A stretch of DNA of 64,000 bases from Stakelama portus (GCF_003171655.1 NZ_QFZL01000005.1:1-64000), one strand, 5' to 3'. Counted from the first letter of the stretch, positions 1 to 9,077 are shown. Notes: generated by a model from the sequence alone, not told the origin. A program made the numbers and translations.

Positions 1-129
1 GCAGAGGACCTGTGTGAAGCCTGTCAAACAGCTGTCTCGAGTGGCGGACCGGTCGCGCTGGTATGGTGATGCACAATCTTGAAATGACGCTTAGGACCGA
101 CGCCCCGTTTATGGGTTCACAACCTAGGT

Positions 130-1452
130 TCAAACCTGTGGCGCACGAAGATAAATCGGCGTACCGGATAGCTGGATCGGCGAATCCACGCTAATCATGG
201 TGCCGAAACAATTGTATGCGTGTGCACCCGGCGGCGGCCTTACCATCAGAGGTGCACCGCTCCGTGTCCACACGATGTTGCCAAAACGTCCGGCTGAGTC
301 GCGGAACTTCTGCGACAGAACACCGCCTTCCTCGAACGGACGGAAAAGAATTGCGCCGTCGAGCATGTCAGCAAGCACCGCCAGCGCGTGACCGGGCGCG
401 GCGATGCGCAAACGCGGCCGATCGGCGAATAGGTGGATCAGGCTGAAATCCTTGTCCGCCGCATAATAATATTGGCGCTCAAGGCCGTAGCCGAGCGAAA
501 CCGCGAAGCCTCGGAGCAGATAGCCGATCGCCTGTTGCTCAGCCATAGAATGCGTGCGCTCAATCGCCGATGCCTCCTCTCTGCGATATTCGCCCCAGCC
601 GAATTCGGTGGACCATAGCGGTTGATGAAAGCCGCGATCGTCGGCAAGCTTACGCAACCGCTCGACCAGCGGTCCTATAATCTCGGGCTCGCGCGGCTGG
701 ACATACGTGTGGCAGCCCAGCGCATCAATCAGCGAGCCCGCATTCGCGCGCTGCAAATGAGTGAGATAGCGTCCAAAATAGGCGCCCCCATCCGAAAAGG
801 GCTGGGGCGCGGCGGAAACTACGATGATGTCGCGCCGCGCCGCGCGCGCGGCGGTCGCCTGGGCCTTGGTGATCGCGACAAGCTGTTCAATCGTGCCGTC
901 GAAATAGCGTTCGAAATTGGGCTCGTTCCAGATTTCGACGGCCTTGATCTGCGGATAGCGATTCAGCAGTTCGGTAACGAATTCGGCGCCATAGGCCGGA
1001 TCATTGGGCACGTGTGGACTATAAGTGCCGCGGCTACTTTTCGGCCGGGTCGCCCAGTCGGGCGCTTGGCCAAGACAAAAGAGCACGTCACGATACGCCT
1101 TTCTCCATTGCGCCATCTCTGCGTCGAGCGTCCGCCAGTCATAGCGATTACGCGCGGGATTGAGCATCCGCCAGGTCGCGCCGGTGTCCCACACGCGCAC
1201 CGATCCGCAGCCGAAATTGACCGGGGGCGTCCGCGCGCCGCCGGGCTGGCTCCATCCGGTCACACCCACCAGGTGCATACCAAAGCTGGTGCGAGTGATT
1301 CGCCGCCCCACTGATCCGTCCGGCCGATCGAGCGGCGGCATCGCAATCTGCGGAGCGCCGCGCCGCGCAGCCGCACCGTTCTTGCTGCCGGACGTCGCTA
1401 GCAGAAGCGCCGTCCGACCGGCGAGCCTCAATGATTCTCGACGGTTAAGCAT
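130..1452 (-). CDS. Secreted clan GH-A glycoside hydrolase (cellulase/GH39-like)
   Basis: A protein of about 440 residues that probably cleaves glycosidic bonds of an exported polysaccharide. The acid/base motif IWNEPNF and a later STEFGWGEY segment fit the two catalytic glutamates at the ends of strands 4 and 7 of a clan GH-A barrel. The N-terminus after the chosen ATG reads MLNRRESLRLAG followed by a hydrophobic run, a twin-arginine-type signal, which is why I prefer this start over an upstream ATG that would add 29 residues without signal character. It is transcribed away from the polysaccharide genes to its right, and its substrate may be that locus's own product. The exact family and substrate cannot be assigned by eye. 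Confidence 0.7.
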   Translation of the reverse strand: MLNRRESLRLAGRTALLLATSGSKNGAAARRGAPQIAMPPLDRPDGSVGRRITRTSFGMHLVGVTGWSQPGGARTPPVNFGCGSVRVWDTGATWRMLNPARNRYDWRTLDAEMAQWRKAYRDVLFCLGQAPDWATRPKSSRGTYSPHVPNDPAYGAEFVTELLNRYPQIKAVEIWNEPNFERYFDGTIEQLVAITKAQATAARAARRDIIVVSAAPQPFSDGGAYFGRYLTHLQRANAGSLIDALGCHTYVQPREPEIIGPLVERLRKLADDRGFHQPLWSTEFGWGEYRREEASAIERTHSMAEQQAIGYLLRGFAVSLGYGLERQYYYAADKDFSLIHLFADRPRLRIAAPGHALAVLADMLDGAILFRPFEEGGVLSQKFRDSAGRFGNIVWTRSGAPLMVRPPPGAHAYNCFGTMISVDSPIQLSGTPIYLRAPQV

Positions 1453-1714
1453 CGTGATCTGCATTCCAGAGCCCTGCGCTGCGCATTGCCTGACGATCCC
1501 GGCGAGCAAATTTAAGCGACATGTGTACTGTGCCGGCATCTCTACTCACAGAAACCGCAATTCCTTCCCTCGATGAGGCAATATCAGTTTCGCCCCCCAT
1601 TCCAAGCATGCCTTGCGTGCAAAGCCCGCAGCCACGCAAGTATTTGCCCCGGCACTGACATGAGTATCATTCGCGCCGCCTATTGCGTCAGCAGCGAGAC
1701 AGTCGGAGCAGACG

Positions 1715-1893
1715 GTGGAACGCCAAACGCGTTGCGCGATCCTGGACATGCTGCGCGGCCTCTCCGCAGGGCTGGCGCTGCTCGGCCACGCCGGCGCCAT
1801 GTTTCTGGGTCGCGAAAGCAATCGCGTCCCTGGAAAGGGGCTGGCAGTCATTTTCTTCTTCATGCTGTCGGGATTCGCGATCGCGACTGTCTA
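1715..1893 (+). pseudogene. Truncated acyltransferase-3 family gene (5' fragment)
   Basis: From a GTG start preceded by a GGAG ribosome binding site, about 59 codons match the start of membrane acyltransferase family 3 (OafA/ExoZ-like). Visible signs are LDMLRGLSAGLALLGHAG with the family's early histidine, then FFFMLSGFAIA. Homology stops after TVY, exactly where an IS5-like fragment on the other strand begins. A full-length member has about 350 residues and ten membrane segments, so this is a dead remnant. It probably once decorated the polysaccharide made by the genes to the right with acyl groups. Confidence 0.75.
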
Positions 1894-2214
1894 TCGATCA
1901 TGGCGTATTACATGTCCGGCTCGGCCGACAGCGCGTCGAATATCCGTTTGAAGACATCGGCATCGCGCCACTTTCGGAAACGCCGGAACGCTGTGCTCCA
2001 GTTGCCGAAGCGCTCCGGCAGGCTGCGCCACGGACTGCCCGTATCCATACACTGCCTCCATGAACAGCCGGTTGTCCCTCCTGCTGCGTCCGGGATCGCT
2101 CGGCTTACCCAGACATTGCCGCTCGATCTTCACCCATTGGGCGTCTGTCAAAACATCTCGGTCCACCCGAAGCGCGGATCACATCCGCCGACCCTCGTGA
2201 ATCCCCACAGGCCC
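1893..2214 (-). mobile_element. IS5-family (IS427-like) transposase 5' fragment
   Basis: Read on the minus strand from a GTG at 2166, the protein begins MDRDVLTDAQWVKIERQCLG, a typical IS5-family OrfA start. After LFMEAV a small deletion shifts the frame. The true sequence resumes as TGSPWRSLPERFGNW and runs to AEPDM, where a TAA at 1908-1910 replaces the expected codon, and YAMID follows in frame. Homology ends near 1893 at the broken acyltransferase. The right end carries a plausible terminal repeat, minus-strand GGGCCTGTGGGGAT, directly beside CTAG, a target sequence used by some IS5 relatives. The 3' half of the element is missing, so it cannot move by itself. Confidence 0.75.
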
Positions 2215-2382
2215 TAGCATGAAGCGTAACGTTTAGGTGTTGTGCCGCTTGCGGGTGCGCCGGCGATCCGATATTGCAGCGCAGCCGGAAGAGACCGCCG
2301 CAACGTTCCGTGAGGCCTTACCGGCTCGCGCAGCGAAATGGCGAACATGTGATCACGTTGTTGCGAGTGAACAGAACCTCAA

Positions 2383-2949
2383 GTGACGCAATACTCTTCC
2401 TCACCTGGGTCGCTGTCGCGGCTTTCAACCATCAGCCTGATCCGCGCCGATCTTGCCGCGAATAGTTACCGCAAAGGTCTCGGAGGCTTCGTAACCGCAA
2501 CGCTTTTCAATCCAGGCTTTTCCACCATCTTGCGCCATCGTCTGGTCGCCTCCATCAGCCGCCGCGGACCGCTAGGCAGTTTGCTCGGCCGCTGGATCTG
2601 GCGTGCGGGCGTACGCAAGACCGCGTGCCATATCCACTGGCGCTCACGCATCGGTCCGGGTCTTGCGCTCCCGCATCCGACGGGCATCGTCATCGGCGAA
2701 GGCGTTCAAGTCGGCGCGCGCGCGACGATCTACCAGCACGTCACGCTGGGCACCAATCGCAAGGGAGGAACGCTCTATCCGGTGATCGGGGACAATGTGA
2801 TCCTTTATGCCGGCAGCGCTGTGATCGGATCGGCGACGGTCGGTTCGGACAGCATCATCGGTGCCAATGTTGTCATCCACCAGGACGTCGACCCGGGGAT
2901 GAGCGTCACCGGCAAGGAGACCCGTCCGCTGCAGGAGCGCACCGCGTGA
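2383..2949 (+). CDS. Serine O-acetyltransferase-like LbH acyltransferase
   Basis: A 188-residue left-handed beta-helix acyltransferase of the CysE/WcaF kind. The hexapeptide-repeat region runs from about residue 90 to 180: HPTGIVIGEGVQVG, then IYQHVTLG, then PVIGDNVILYAGSAVIG and SIIGANVVIHQDV. It would transfer an acetyl group from acetyl-CoA to a sugar or serine hydroxyl. CysE proteins involved in cysteine synthesis are longer and stand apart from polysaccharide genes. This one overlaps the downstream flippase gene by GTGA, so sugar acetylation during polysaccharide assembly is the better guess. The start is a GTG. Confidence 0.7.
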   Translation: MTQYSSSPGSLSRLSTISLIRADLAANSYRKGLGGFVTATLFNPGFSTILRHRLVASISRRGPLGSLLGRWIWRAGVRKTACHIHWRSRIGPGLALPHPTGIVIGEGVQVGARATIYQHVTLGTNRKGGTLYPVIGDNVILYAGSAVIGSATVGSDSIIGANVVIHQDVDPGMSVTGKETRPLQERTA

Positions 2950-4409
2950 ACGACCGGCAGTCTGCACAGGCAAATCGCGCAAATGCGGTAACGTTGTTGC
3001 CGGTGGTTCTCATCTTCTCGAATCTGCTGAGTGTACTCACGCAGGTGTTGGTTCCGCATCTGCTCGTTCCCGACGAATATCTCGGCTTTTCTACAGCATG
3101 GGCCTATGGACAGTTCGTCGCGGCCGCGCTGTTCGAATGGTTGCGGCTTTCGGCGCTCCGTTTCTGGGAGGGCGCCGATGCGGATCAGACGCGGATGCGG
3201 CGCGCGTCGATGCTTGTCAGCGCGACCGGTATCTCGCTGGCACTCCTCGCACTCAGCCTGATCGCCTACGGGCTAAATGTGCTGGCCGGTATACCTGTGC
3301 TTCTATCGGTGCTGCTGTTCTACGCGCGCTGCCAGGGAATGTTTGATTTCGGGCAGGCACGCAATCGCGCGCTCGGGCTCCATGGGCCGTTCGTGCTGGC
3401 GTGGTCGACACGCAGCATTCTCGGCCTGATCTTCGCGCTCGTTGCTGCATATCTCACCGGCTCGGGCACACAGACGGTCCTGGCGATCGCGTTGAGCTAC
3501 CAGGTTATCCTGTTTTGGCGCGGCTCGATTGCGCGGTCGATCCACGAACGGCACAACGTGGATCGCGCCACCCTGGGGCATCTGCTGCATTTCGGGCTGT
3601 TTATGGCGAGCGCAAACGCGCTCGGCCTGCTGTTCCCTGCGGTCGTGCGTTCGCTGGGTGTGCTGATGCTTCCGGACGATCAAGCCGGTGGTCTCGCGCT
3701 AGCGTTCGACTATCTTCAGAAGATCGTGGGACTCTCCGGACTCGCGGTTAATATCATTGTCGCTCAGCAATCGTTCCGCGCCGCTGAATTCGGCACCGCC
3801 GATCAGCAACTTAAGCAGATCCGGCGGCAGATGCTCGTGCCGCCAGCGTTCATACTGCTTTCCGCAACCGGCTTCACCGCAGTTCAGGGTGCTCTCGCGC
3901 CGCTACTGATCCCGCACGCGTTCTTACCGTCCTATCTAACGGCGGTGCATTATGCGGCTGCGGCATCGACAATCATTGCAATTCGCATGTACGCGCTCGA
4001 TCCACTATTCGTGATGTCGGGTGCGACCCGCTTCGCGCCAGTCGGGCCTACAGTCACCCTGCTGCTGTGCATTGCTGTGGCGGTTCTGCTGGATGCGGCA
4101 GGCGTTTCGGGCTATCACGCGATCGGCTGGGGCGCGATCATCGGTACTGCAGCCGGATCAGTGCTTTCTTATCTAGCTCTGCGCGACAAGCTTACTTTAC
4201 CGGCAGTAGGGCGCGAGTTTGCTGCTTTAGGTTTGGGAACCGCGACCGCGATCGGCGCCGCCGCGCTGCTGCCCGACGCCCCGATTTGGACTGGTTTCTT
4301 CTTCAAGGGCGCGCTAGTGTCGGTGGTGATGGCAGTGGCTTTGGCGTACGCGTTACGCAAAGAACTGGTAGTATTAACTCATCATTTGAGACAGCGTCCG
4401 AGAGCCTAG
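2946..4409 (+). CDS. Wzx-type polysaccharide flippase (MOP superfamily)
   Basis: A hydrophobic integral membrane protein of about 487 residues with some 12 predicted segments, the first at VTLLPVVLIFSNLLSVLT. Composition and layout fit lipopolysaccharide/exopolysaccharide flippases that move lipid-linked repeat units across the inner membrane. The GTG at 2946 overlaps the stop of the acetyltransferase (GTGA). The open frame extends upstream, but that part is only the shadow of the neighbour and has no membrane character. It sits between the acetyltransferase and the polymerase, as expected in a Wzx/Wzy locus. No substrate can be read from it. Confidence 0.75.
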   Translation: MNDRQSAQANRANAVTLLPVVLIFSNLLSVLTQVLVPHLLVPDEYLGFSTAWAYGQFVAAALFEWLRLSALRFWEGADADQTRMRRASMLVSATGISLALLALSLIAYGLNVLAGIPVLLSVLLFYARCQGMFDFGQARNRALGLHGPFVLAWSTRSILGLIFALVAAYLTGSGTQTVLAIALSYQVILFWRGSIARSIHERHNVDRATLGHLLHFGLFMASANALGLLFPAVVRSLGVLMLPDDQAGGLALAFDYLQKIVGLSGLAVNIIVAQQSFRAAEFGTADQQLKQIRRQMLVPPAFILLSATGFTAVQGALAPLLIPHAFLPSYLTAVHYAAAASTIIAIRMYALDPLFVMSGATRFAPVGPTVTLLLCIAVAVLLDAAGVSGYHAIGWGAIIGTAAGSVLSYLALRDKLTLPAVGREFAALGLGTATAIGAAALLPDAPIWTGFFFKGALVSVVMAVALAYALRKELVVLTHHLRQRPRA

Positions 4410-4451
4410 GCCTCGCTGGATGCTCGCGCAATACGAAAGAGTAGCCTGCGT

Positions 4452-5729
4452 ATGGTTATCACACCTGCTCCTGTTTTCGAAGCCGAAGCCCGCGCTGATA
4501 TAAGAATGGCCGCACGTCGCGCGAGCGTTCTTGATATCGTCGTGCCCCGGCTGCTTGCCTGGGGCAGTGGTGTGCTGATCTTCGCTATGCCGATTGCTTC
4601 GGCTGCGCGCGGTTTTTCGGATGAGATTGGTCGGACACTCCTCGCGATGACTGACGCGATGCTGATTGCGCTGTTCGTCCTATCCCTGCGTTACTCGCGG
4701 AATCGCTGGTTCAGTTGGTTGGTCGTATTTTTGCTGGTCTATGCGTCGCTGTTCATGGTGGTTGGGAGCGATTTCCCGTCCTTTAGTATTTCCTACCAAG
4801 GTCTTCGCAAATCGATGCTGTGGCTGTTCGCCATCGGCGTCGGCCTCGCGCTTCCGCAGAGGTCGATCCGGCCGCTGTCGCGAGCGATGATCGCCGTGCT
4901 ATTCTTGGTCTGCCTCTATGCGGTCAAGCAGTTCTTCATAACGTCCGATTTTGACAGAAACTTGCTCGACGCCCAATCAGCATCTGTCTATGCTAACAAA
5001 ATCGGGCAATATACGCGCGCAACGTCGATCCTCTCATCAGGGTTCCACGTAGGCATCGCGGGCTGTTTGTTGATCTGCTTCGCACTCAGCACACGGAAGA
5101 TGTCCTTAATCGTACGCGTTCTGCTAATCGGCGTCTCCTTGTTCGCGATCTACGCGTCGTTCACGCGCACGTTCCTCATCCTTGCTGGAGCGGCAATCAT
5201 CCTGCGCTTCACCGCACGCAGCGCTAGCCGAATGTACGTCGTTATCACTAGCGCCTTGCTCGTGCTCACGGCGCTGCTGATGCTCAACTTCGACGTCGTC
5301 GACGATGTGTATTCCGCGCTGGTCAACGACGACCGTTTTACGGGCCGCGGCGATAGCTATGATGCGTTTGTATCTTACTTAGAGCAATCGCCGGGTGGAC
5401 TGCTGACTGGATTCGGACCGGGTACTGCTGGAAGTACGCTGGGTGACCTCTACCACCCCTACGGCGCTCCGTGGATCGAGCCGCACAACATCTTCACCAA
5501 GTATATCTTCGAATTTGGCCTGCCGCTCGCGCTGGCGCTATTTCTGACGGTCGGCGCAATGGTGCTCCGACGCCCCGCCTATTACGAGGAAAAACAGTTT
5601 CCACGCGAGATCGCTCGGCTTGCGATGTTCGTTTTAGCCTTTTCCGGACTCTCGATCACGTCGGTCGAGACCTTTCCAGTTAGCATCTACATTGGCTTTC
5701 TAGTCGGCATGCTCTGCCGGAACGGATAG
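4452..5729 (+). CDS. O-antigen polymerase/ligase family membrane protein (Wzy-like)
   Basis: A 425-residue protein with about ten hydrophobic segments. It has a large loop near residues 290-345 (NDDRFTGRGDSYDAFVSYLE to GAPWIEPHNIFTKYIFEFG). The PHNIF motif with its histidine is characteristic of the O-antigen ligase/polymerase superfamily. It would polymerise repeat units, or ligate the glycan, on the periplasmic side. It lies 42 bp after the flippase and 34 bp before a glycosyltransferase, all in one direction. Polymerase and ligase activities cannot be told apart from sequence alone. A second in-frame ATG 18 codons in is an alternative start. Confidence 0.7.
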   Translation: MVITPAPVFEAEARADIRMAARRASVLDIVVPRLLAWGSGVLIFAMPIASAARGFSDEIGRTLLAMTDAMLIALFVLSLRYSRNRWFSWLVVFLLVYASLFMVVGSDFPSFSISYQGLRKSMLWLFAIGVGLALPQRSIRPLSRAMIAVLFLVCLYAVKQFFITSDFDRNLLDAQSASVYANKIGQYTRATSILSSGFHVGIAGCLLICFALSTRKMSLIVRVLLIGVSLFAIYASFTRTFLILAGAAIILRFTARSASRMYVVITSALLVLTALLMLNFDVVDDVYSALVNDDRFTGRGDSYDAFVSYLEQSPGGLLTGFGPGTAGSTLGDLYHPYGAPWIEPHNIFTKYIFEFGLPLALALFLTVGAMVLRRPAYYEEKQFPREIARLAMFVLAFSGLSITSVETFPVSIYIGFLVGMLCRNG

Positions 5730-5763
5730 GCTCGTTGAGTTTGCATCTGAGGAGAATGATCGA

Positions 5764-6780
5764 TTGCCAAAAACAACCCTTGTCTGCGGATTCTACAACC
5801 GGTCCCATCTAGTTAAGCGGACCATTGCCGGTCTCGCCGCCCAGACCCTTCAAGACGTTGAGTTTTTATTATTCGACGATGGCTCGTCGGACGATACCGC
5901 CGAGGTGATCGCAGCCGAGCTTGCGCGGCTCGGCGATGCGCGCTTCCGCTTTCGTCGGCATGTGGAGAATATGGGGCTTACGCGCGGTTTAATCGCTTCA
6001 ATTGAGGCGACCGATTCCGCATTCATAGCGATACATGACGCGGGTGATTTTTCGATGCCCAACCGGCTTTCGCATCAGGCCGACTTTCTGGCCGCGCATT
6101 GCGATATCGTCGTTACGGGCTCACACTATATCAATTACATTGAGGAGATAGGGATCGCACGAACTCGGAAGCCCTGCGCCGATGGCGCAGATCTCGCAGT
6201 ACTGCTAAGCGATCCCACCTTCACCCATGGTGAAGTTATGTTCCGCCGGGACGCATATCTTAGGGCCGGTGGATATAGGCCAGAATTTCGCTTCTCGCAA
6301 GACAATGACCTTTGGCTGCGGATGATCCATGAAGGCCAGTTTCACACTGTGCCCGAGATTCTCTACATCCGCTGCATCCAGCAGCAGGGTATTTCGTACA
6401 ATCCGGCGAGCCTTGCGCAGCAATCGGCCTTCTATGTCTTGGGCAAGAAGATCGCCACCGGCGAGATTTCGGCCGATACTGCACTCAATACACTACGTGA
6501 AAGCGGCGACGTATTCGCGGTGCTCCCAAAGGAAGCGCCCGATGTTCAACGCGTGATCCAGCGCGCCGCGCTGCGTTCGCTGGCGTTCGGATCACCCAGA
6601 GGTGCCGACCGGATCGCAGAGCAGCATGTTCTGAACGGCGCTTCCAGCGCGGCCATTCGCGTAGCTGCAGCGATGTTTTCCAATCTTTTGGCGGATAAGG
6701 TGCTAAAGGCAATTTGGTCTGGGAAAACTCGCGAAGCTCAGAAGTATATATCGGTGATGCTCGCGGCTGAACAAATCTGA
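5764..6780 (+). CDS. Family 2 (GT-A) glycosyltransferase
   Basis: A 338-residue cytosolic glycosyltransferase adding a sugar from a nucleotide donor to the growing repeat unit. The GT-A core spans about residues 4-220. It shows TTLVCGFYNR at the start, DDGSSDDT for nucleotide binding, an HDAGD segment at the usual DxD position, and FRFSQDNDLWLRM, which carries the probable catalytic aspartate. The start is TTG: it sits 8 nt after GAGGAGA, and the nearby ATG at 5756 is out of frame. It is the last gene of the polysaccharide operon and is followed by an inverted repeat that may end transcription. Confidence 0.8.
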   Translation: MPKTTLVCGFYNRSHLVKRTIAGLAAQTLQDVEFLLFDDGSSDDTAEVIAAELARLGDARFRFRRHVENMGLTRGLIASIEATDSAFIAIHDAGDFSMPNRLSHQADFLAAHCDIVVTGSHYINYIEEIGIARTRKPCADGADLAVLLSDPTFTHGEVMFRRDAYLRAGGYRPEFRFSQDNDLWLRMIHEGQFHTVPEILYIRCIQQQGISYNPASLAQQSAFYVLGKKIATGEISADTALNTLRESGDVFAVLPKEAPDVQRVIQRAALRSLAFGSPRGADRIAEQHVLNGASSAAIRVAAAMFSNLLADKVLKAIWSGKTREAQKYISVMLAAEQI

Positions 6781-6793
6781 TAAGGACTGTTTT

Positions 6794-6845
6794 TTAGCGC
6801 TGCCCCAGTCCCACATTGTGTTGTTGAAGCGCAGCGCTAATTTTT
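6794..6845 (+). terminator. Inverted repeat after glycosyltransferase, probable terminator
   Basis: TTAGCGCTG at 6794-6802 pairs perfectly with CAGCGCTAA at 6832-6840, and TTTTTCTC follows. The loop of about 29 nt is long for an intrinsic terminator, but position and T-run fit the end of the polysaccharide operon. The repeat could also be an old IS end. Confidence 0.45.
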
Positions 6846-6878
6846 CTCGCCTTGATCTGGGCGCGAGGCGCTGGTGCT

Positions 6879-7249
6879 ATGACGATGCCATGTGATGATG
6901 TTGGCACGAGCGAGGTCCAGCAGTTCGAAGTTTTCACCAGACGGGGACGACGGAGGGACGGGGACCCGAGACGAAGGCGTTGATCGTCGCCGAGAGCTAT
7001 TCCGAAGCGGAGACGGTGAGTGCGGTGGCGCGCCGGCATGGGATGAGCCCGCCGCAGTTGTTCAAGGGGCGGGGCGAGTTTCGCAAGCAACTGGAAGATC
7101 GCGGCCTGACCTTCCCAGTTGCATCGTCACCGCCAACGGCATTCGTACCCGCCATGATCGAGCCCGAGCCAGCGTGCGAACCTGCTCTGGCGGTGAAGCG
7201 CTTCCGCAGACAGCGGCGTTCCAAGGCCGGAGTTGTCGAGCTGGAGTGA
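6879..7249 (+). pseudogene. IS66-family accessory TnpA (Orf1) remnant
   Basis: Starting at ATG 6879 the frame reads TSEVQQFEVFTRRGRRR. It then needs a one-base shift near 6955-6965 to continue as ETKALIVAESYSEAETVSAVARRHGMSP, a clear IS66 TnpA helix-turn-helix region. FVPAMIEPEP and KAGVVELE near the end correspond to the C-terminal part. It stops at VELE, where an intact family member would go on for about 30 residues. The break coincides with what looks like the left end of an IS3-type element. The frameshift and the truncation make it inactive. Confidence 0.75.
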
Positions 7250-7558
7250 CCTGTGAGGTGGTGCTGGAAACCTGGACAGGGTGTTAAGCTAATCCCGACC
7301 TGATGGATTGGTACGGGAATGAAGACGACCAGGAAGCGCTACAGCGCGGATTTCAAGGCCAAGGTGGCGCTGGAGGCGATCCGGGGCGACCTGACGCTGG
7401 CGGAGCTGGCAGCCAAGCACGGCGTGGATCACACGATGATCGCGGCGTGGAAACGGCAGGCCATCGACGGGATGACGGGCACGTTCTCTGGCGCTGGCGA
7501 TGTGGCCACTATGCTCAATTTTGAGGGGATGGGCCCGGACAAACGCGAACAAATATGA
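7248..7558 (+). mobile_element. IS3-family OrfA fragment inserted in IS66 remnant
   Basis: From ATG 7319 the protein begins MKTTRKRYSADFKAKVALEA and continues with LTLAELAAKHGVDHTMIAAW, the N-terminal helix-turn-helix domain of an IS3-family OrfA. Similarity ends after TFSG (about 7500). The remaining residues to the stop are unlike the family, and no orfB (DDE catalytic part) follows. The sequence beginning TGACCTGTG at 7247 may be its left end inside the IS66 gene, giving a nested insertion. It is a dead fragment. Confidence 0.7.
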
Positions 7559-7899
7559 ACCGTCGAGGAGCCAATGCGGGCAACTGTATCGCTAAAAGTC
7601 GAAAAAAACCGAACGATCTCGAACGTCAGCGGTCTGACGCGGCCGCCTGATTTGAGGACTCCCGCTCCGCCAGTTTTTGTTTGCGCCTCAAGCGCCGGTG
7701 GCGACATCCGTCGCCTTGGCTTTCCTCGCATAAGCTCGGGCGGCCGTTCGGCCTTGCGAACCGTGACGGGTTCGAAGAATCTCGCTCCCGCTCCGGCGCT
7801 CTTTGTGCGCTACCGCCTTCGGCTGCTTGAGCGCGTGGCTCCGAGTTCGAACTACGTACGAACGCTCCCACAGTCTCCCACGCTATTGCGATGGGAGGG
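7559..7899. other. Non-coding stretch with tRNA-3'-like segment
   Basis: About 340 bases with no convincing gene. At 7654-7672 the sequence GAGGACTCCCGCTCCGCCA resembles the T-arm/acceptor end of a serine-type tRNA with encoded CCA, followed by GTTTTTG. No D-arm, anticodon arm or matching 5' acceptor strand (GGAGCG) is present upstream. I therefore see at most a tRNA end fragment, of the type left by integration events. The remainder is arginine-rich in every frame and looks like decayed or structural DNA. Confidence 0.35.
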
Positions 7900-9015
7900 C
7901 TATGTCGACACCGCCTCCGCGCTCGACTGAGCGGATATCCGCCCTGGCTGTATCGCGGTGATCAGGTCGATATCGGCCTCTCGCGACCGGCCCAGAATCT
8001 GATCGGCAAGCAGTCGCGCGAGTGCGGGTGCGCTCTGGACGCCAAAGCCGCCGAGCGCGCCCAGCCAGTGCAGTCCCGGCACGTTCGGATCGGGACCCAC
8101 CAGGGGGCTTTCGTCGGGCACGAAGCTGCGCAGGCCCGCCCAGCTGCCATGGACATGGCTCACCTTGTTGCCGGTGAGCCTTTCATAACGATCGACGGCG
8201 ATGGCGAGATCGAGATCCTCGGGCCAGCAATCATGCGGTTCGACTGGTGTGGCGTCCGCAGGGGAGAGCATCAGCCGGCCGGCATCGGGCTTGAAATAGA
8301 CCGTCTCGTCGACGTCGACGACCATCGGCAGCCCGGCAATCTCGATGTCGCCCGGCGGGTCGATCAGCACCGCACTGCGCCGCATCGGCGTGACGCCGCG
8401 TGGTGACGCGCCGAACAGCATCGCGACCCGGTCCACCCAGCCGCCCGCGGCGTTGACCACGACCGGCGCCGACAAGCGCTGCCCACCGGCTTCGACGTGC
8501 CAGCGGTCGCCACGATATTCGGCCAATCGTACCGGTGCCTCGGCGATCAGTTCGCCGCCATGCGCCCGCAGGACGCGCAGATAGCCGGTCTGCATCGCAT
8601 GGACGTCGATATCGCACGCCCCCGGTTCCCACCAGCCATGATCGATCCGGTCGGCGTCGAGGCACGGCATCAGCCGCACCGCCTCACGCGCGGTCAGATA
8701 TTCGCGGAACGGTGCCTCACCCGAATTGGTCGAACCGCTGGGCGTCACCACCATCACCCCGCGCGGCGGCGCGAATGCGGAAAAAAGCCCGTCGGATTCG
8801 GCCTGGGCGAACAGGATGGCGGCGCGCGCGGTGATCGCCTGGACCACGTCATTTCCGTAACTGCGCACGAAGATCGCGGCGGAACGCCCGCTGGAATGGT
8901 GGCAGGGATGCGCTTCCTGTTCGACGAGCGCGACCTTCCCGGCCGGTGCCAGCTCGGCGGCGGCGGCGAGCCCGGCAATCCCTGCGCCGATGATCAGAAA
9001 GTCGAATTCGCCCAT
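7900..9015 (-). CDS. DauA-like FAD-dependent D-amino acid dehydrogenase
   Basis: A 371-residue flavoenzyme of the DAO fold. It has the FAD-binding FLIIGAGIAGLAAAAELA at residues 6-23, then HHSSGRSAAIFVRSYGN, which closely parallels the HSTGRSAAHYTVAYG segment of Pseudomonas D-arginine dehydrogenase. Further parallels are KPDAGRLMLSPADATPVEPHD and SWAGLRSFVPDESPLVG. The family oxidises D-amino acids to imino acids and so to 2-keto acids, passing electrons to the respiratory chain. It is divergent from the N-acyl-D-amino acid deacylase, whose product would be its substrate, and it shares the operator at 9062-9075. Glycine or sarcosine oxidase activity is less likely. Confidence 0.8.
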   Translation of the reverse strand: MGEFDFLIIGAGIAGLAAAAELAPAGKVALVEQEAHPCHHSSGRSAAIFVRSYGNDVVQAITARAAILFAQAESDGLFSAFAPPRGVMVVTPSGSTNSGEAPFREYLTAREAVRLMPCLDADRIDHGWWEPGACDIDVHAMQTGYLRVLRAHGGELIAEAPVRLAEYRGDRWHVEAGGQRLSAPVVVNAAGGWVDRVAMLFGASPRGVTPMRRSAVLIDPPGDIEIAGLPMVVDVDETVYFKPDAGRLMLSPADATPVEPHDCWPEDLDLAIAVDRYERLTGNKVSHVHGSWAGLRSFVPDESPLVGPDPNVPGLHWLGALGGFGVQSAPALARLLADQILGRSREADIDLITAIQPGRISAQSSAEAVST

Positions 9016-9028
9016 CTCCTCGCCTCCC

Positions 9029-9077
9029 TTGCGCGTCTTTGGACCGTTCTGTATATAAACCTGATGTCAGTGTCATC
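9029..9077. promoter_or_regulatory. Operator site A with promoter for the deacylase operon
   Basis: The pseudopalindrome TGATGTCAGTGTCA lies at 9062-9075, preceded by TATAAACC. For the rightward operon a -35 TTGCGC (9029-9034) and a -10 TATATA (9052-9057) are 17 bp apart. That puts the transcription start at about 9063-9065, on the ATG at 9064, so the operator covers +1 and the start codon. No Shine-Dalgarno sequence is visible, which suggests a leaderless message. Bound repressor would block both this operon and the divergent dehydrogenase. Confidence 0.65.

Noticed and set aside
7654..7672. Functional serine tRNA
   Set aside because: Only a short 3'-like segment is present; D-arm, anticodon arm and the complementary 5' acceptor strand are missing.
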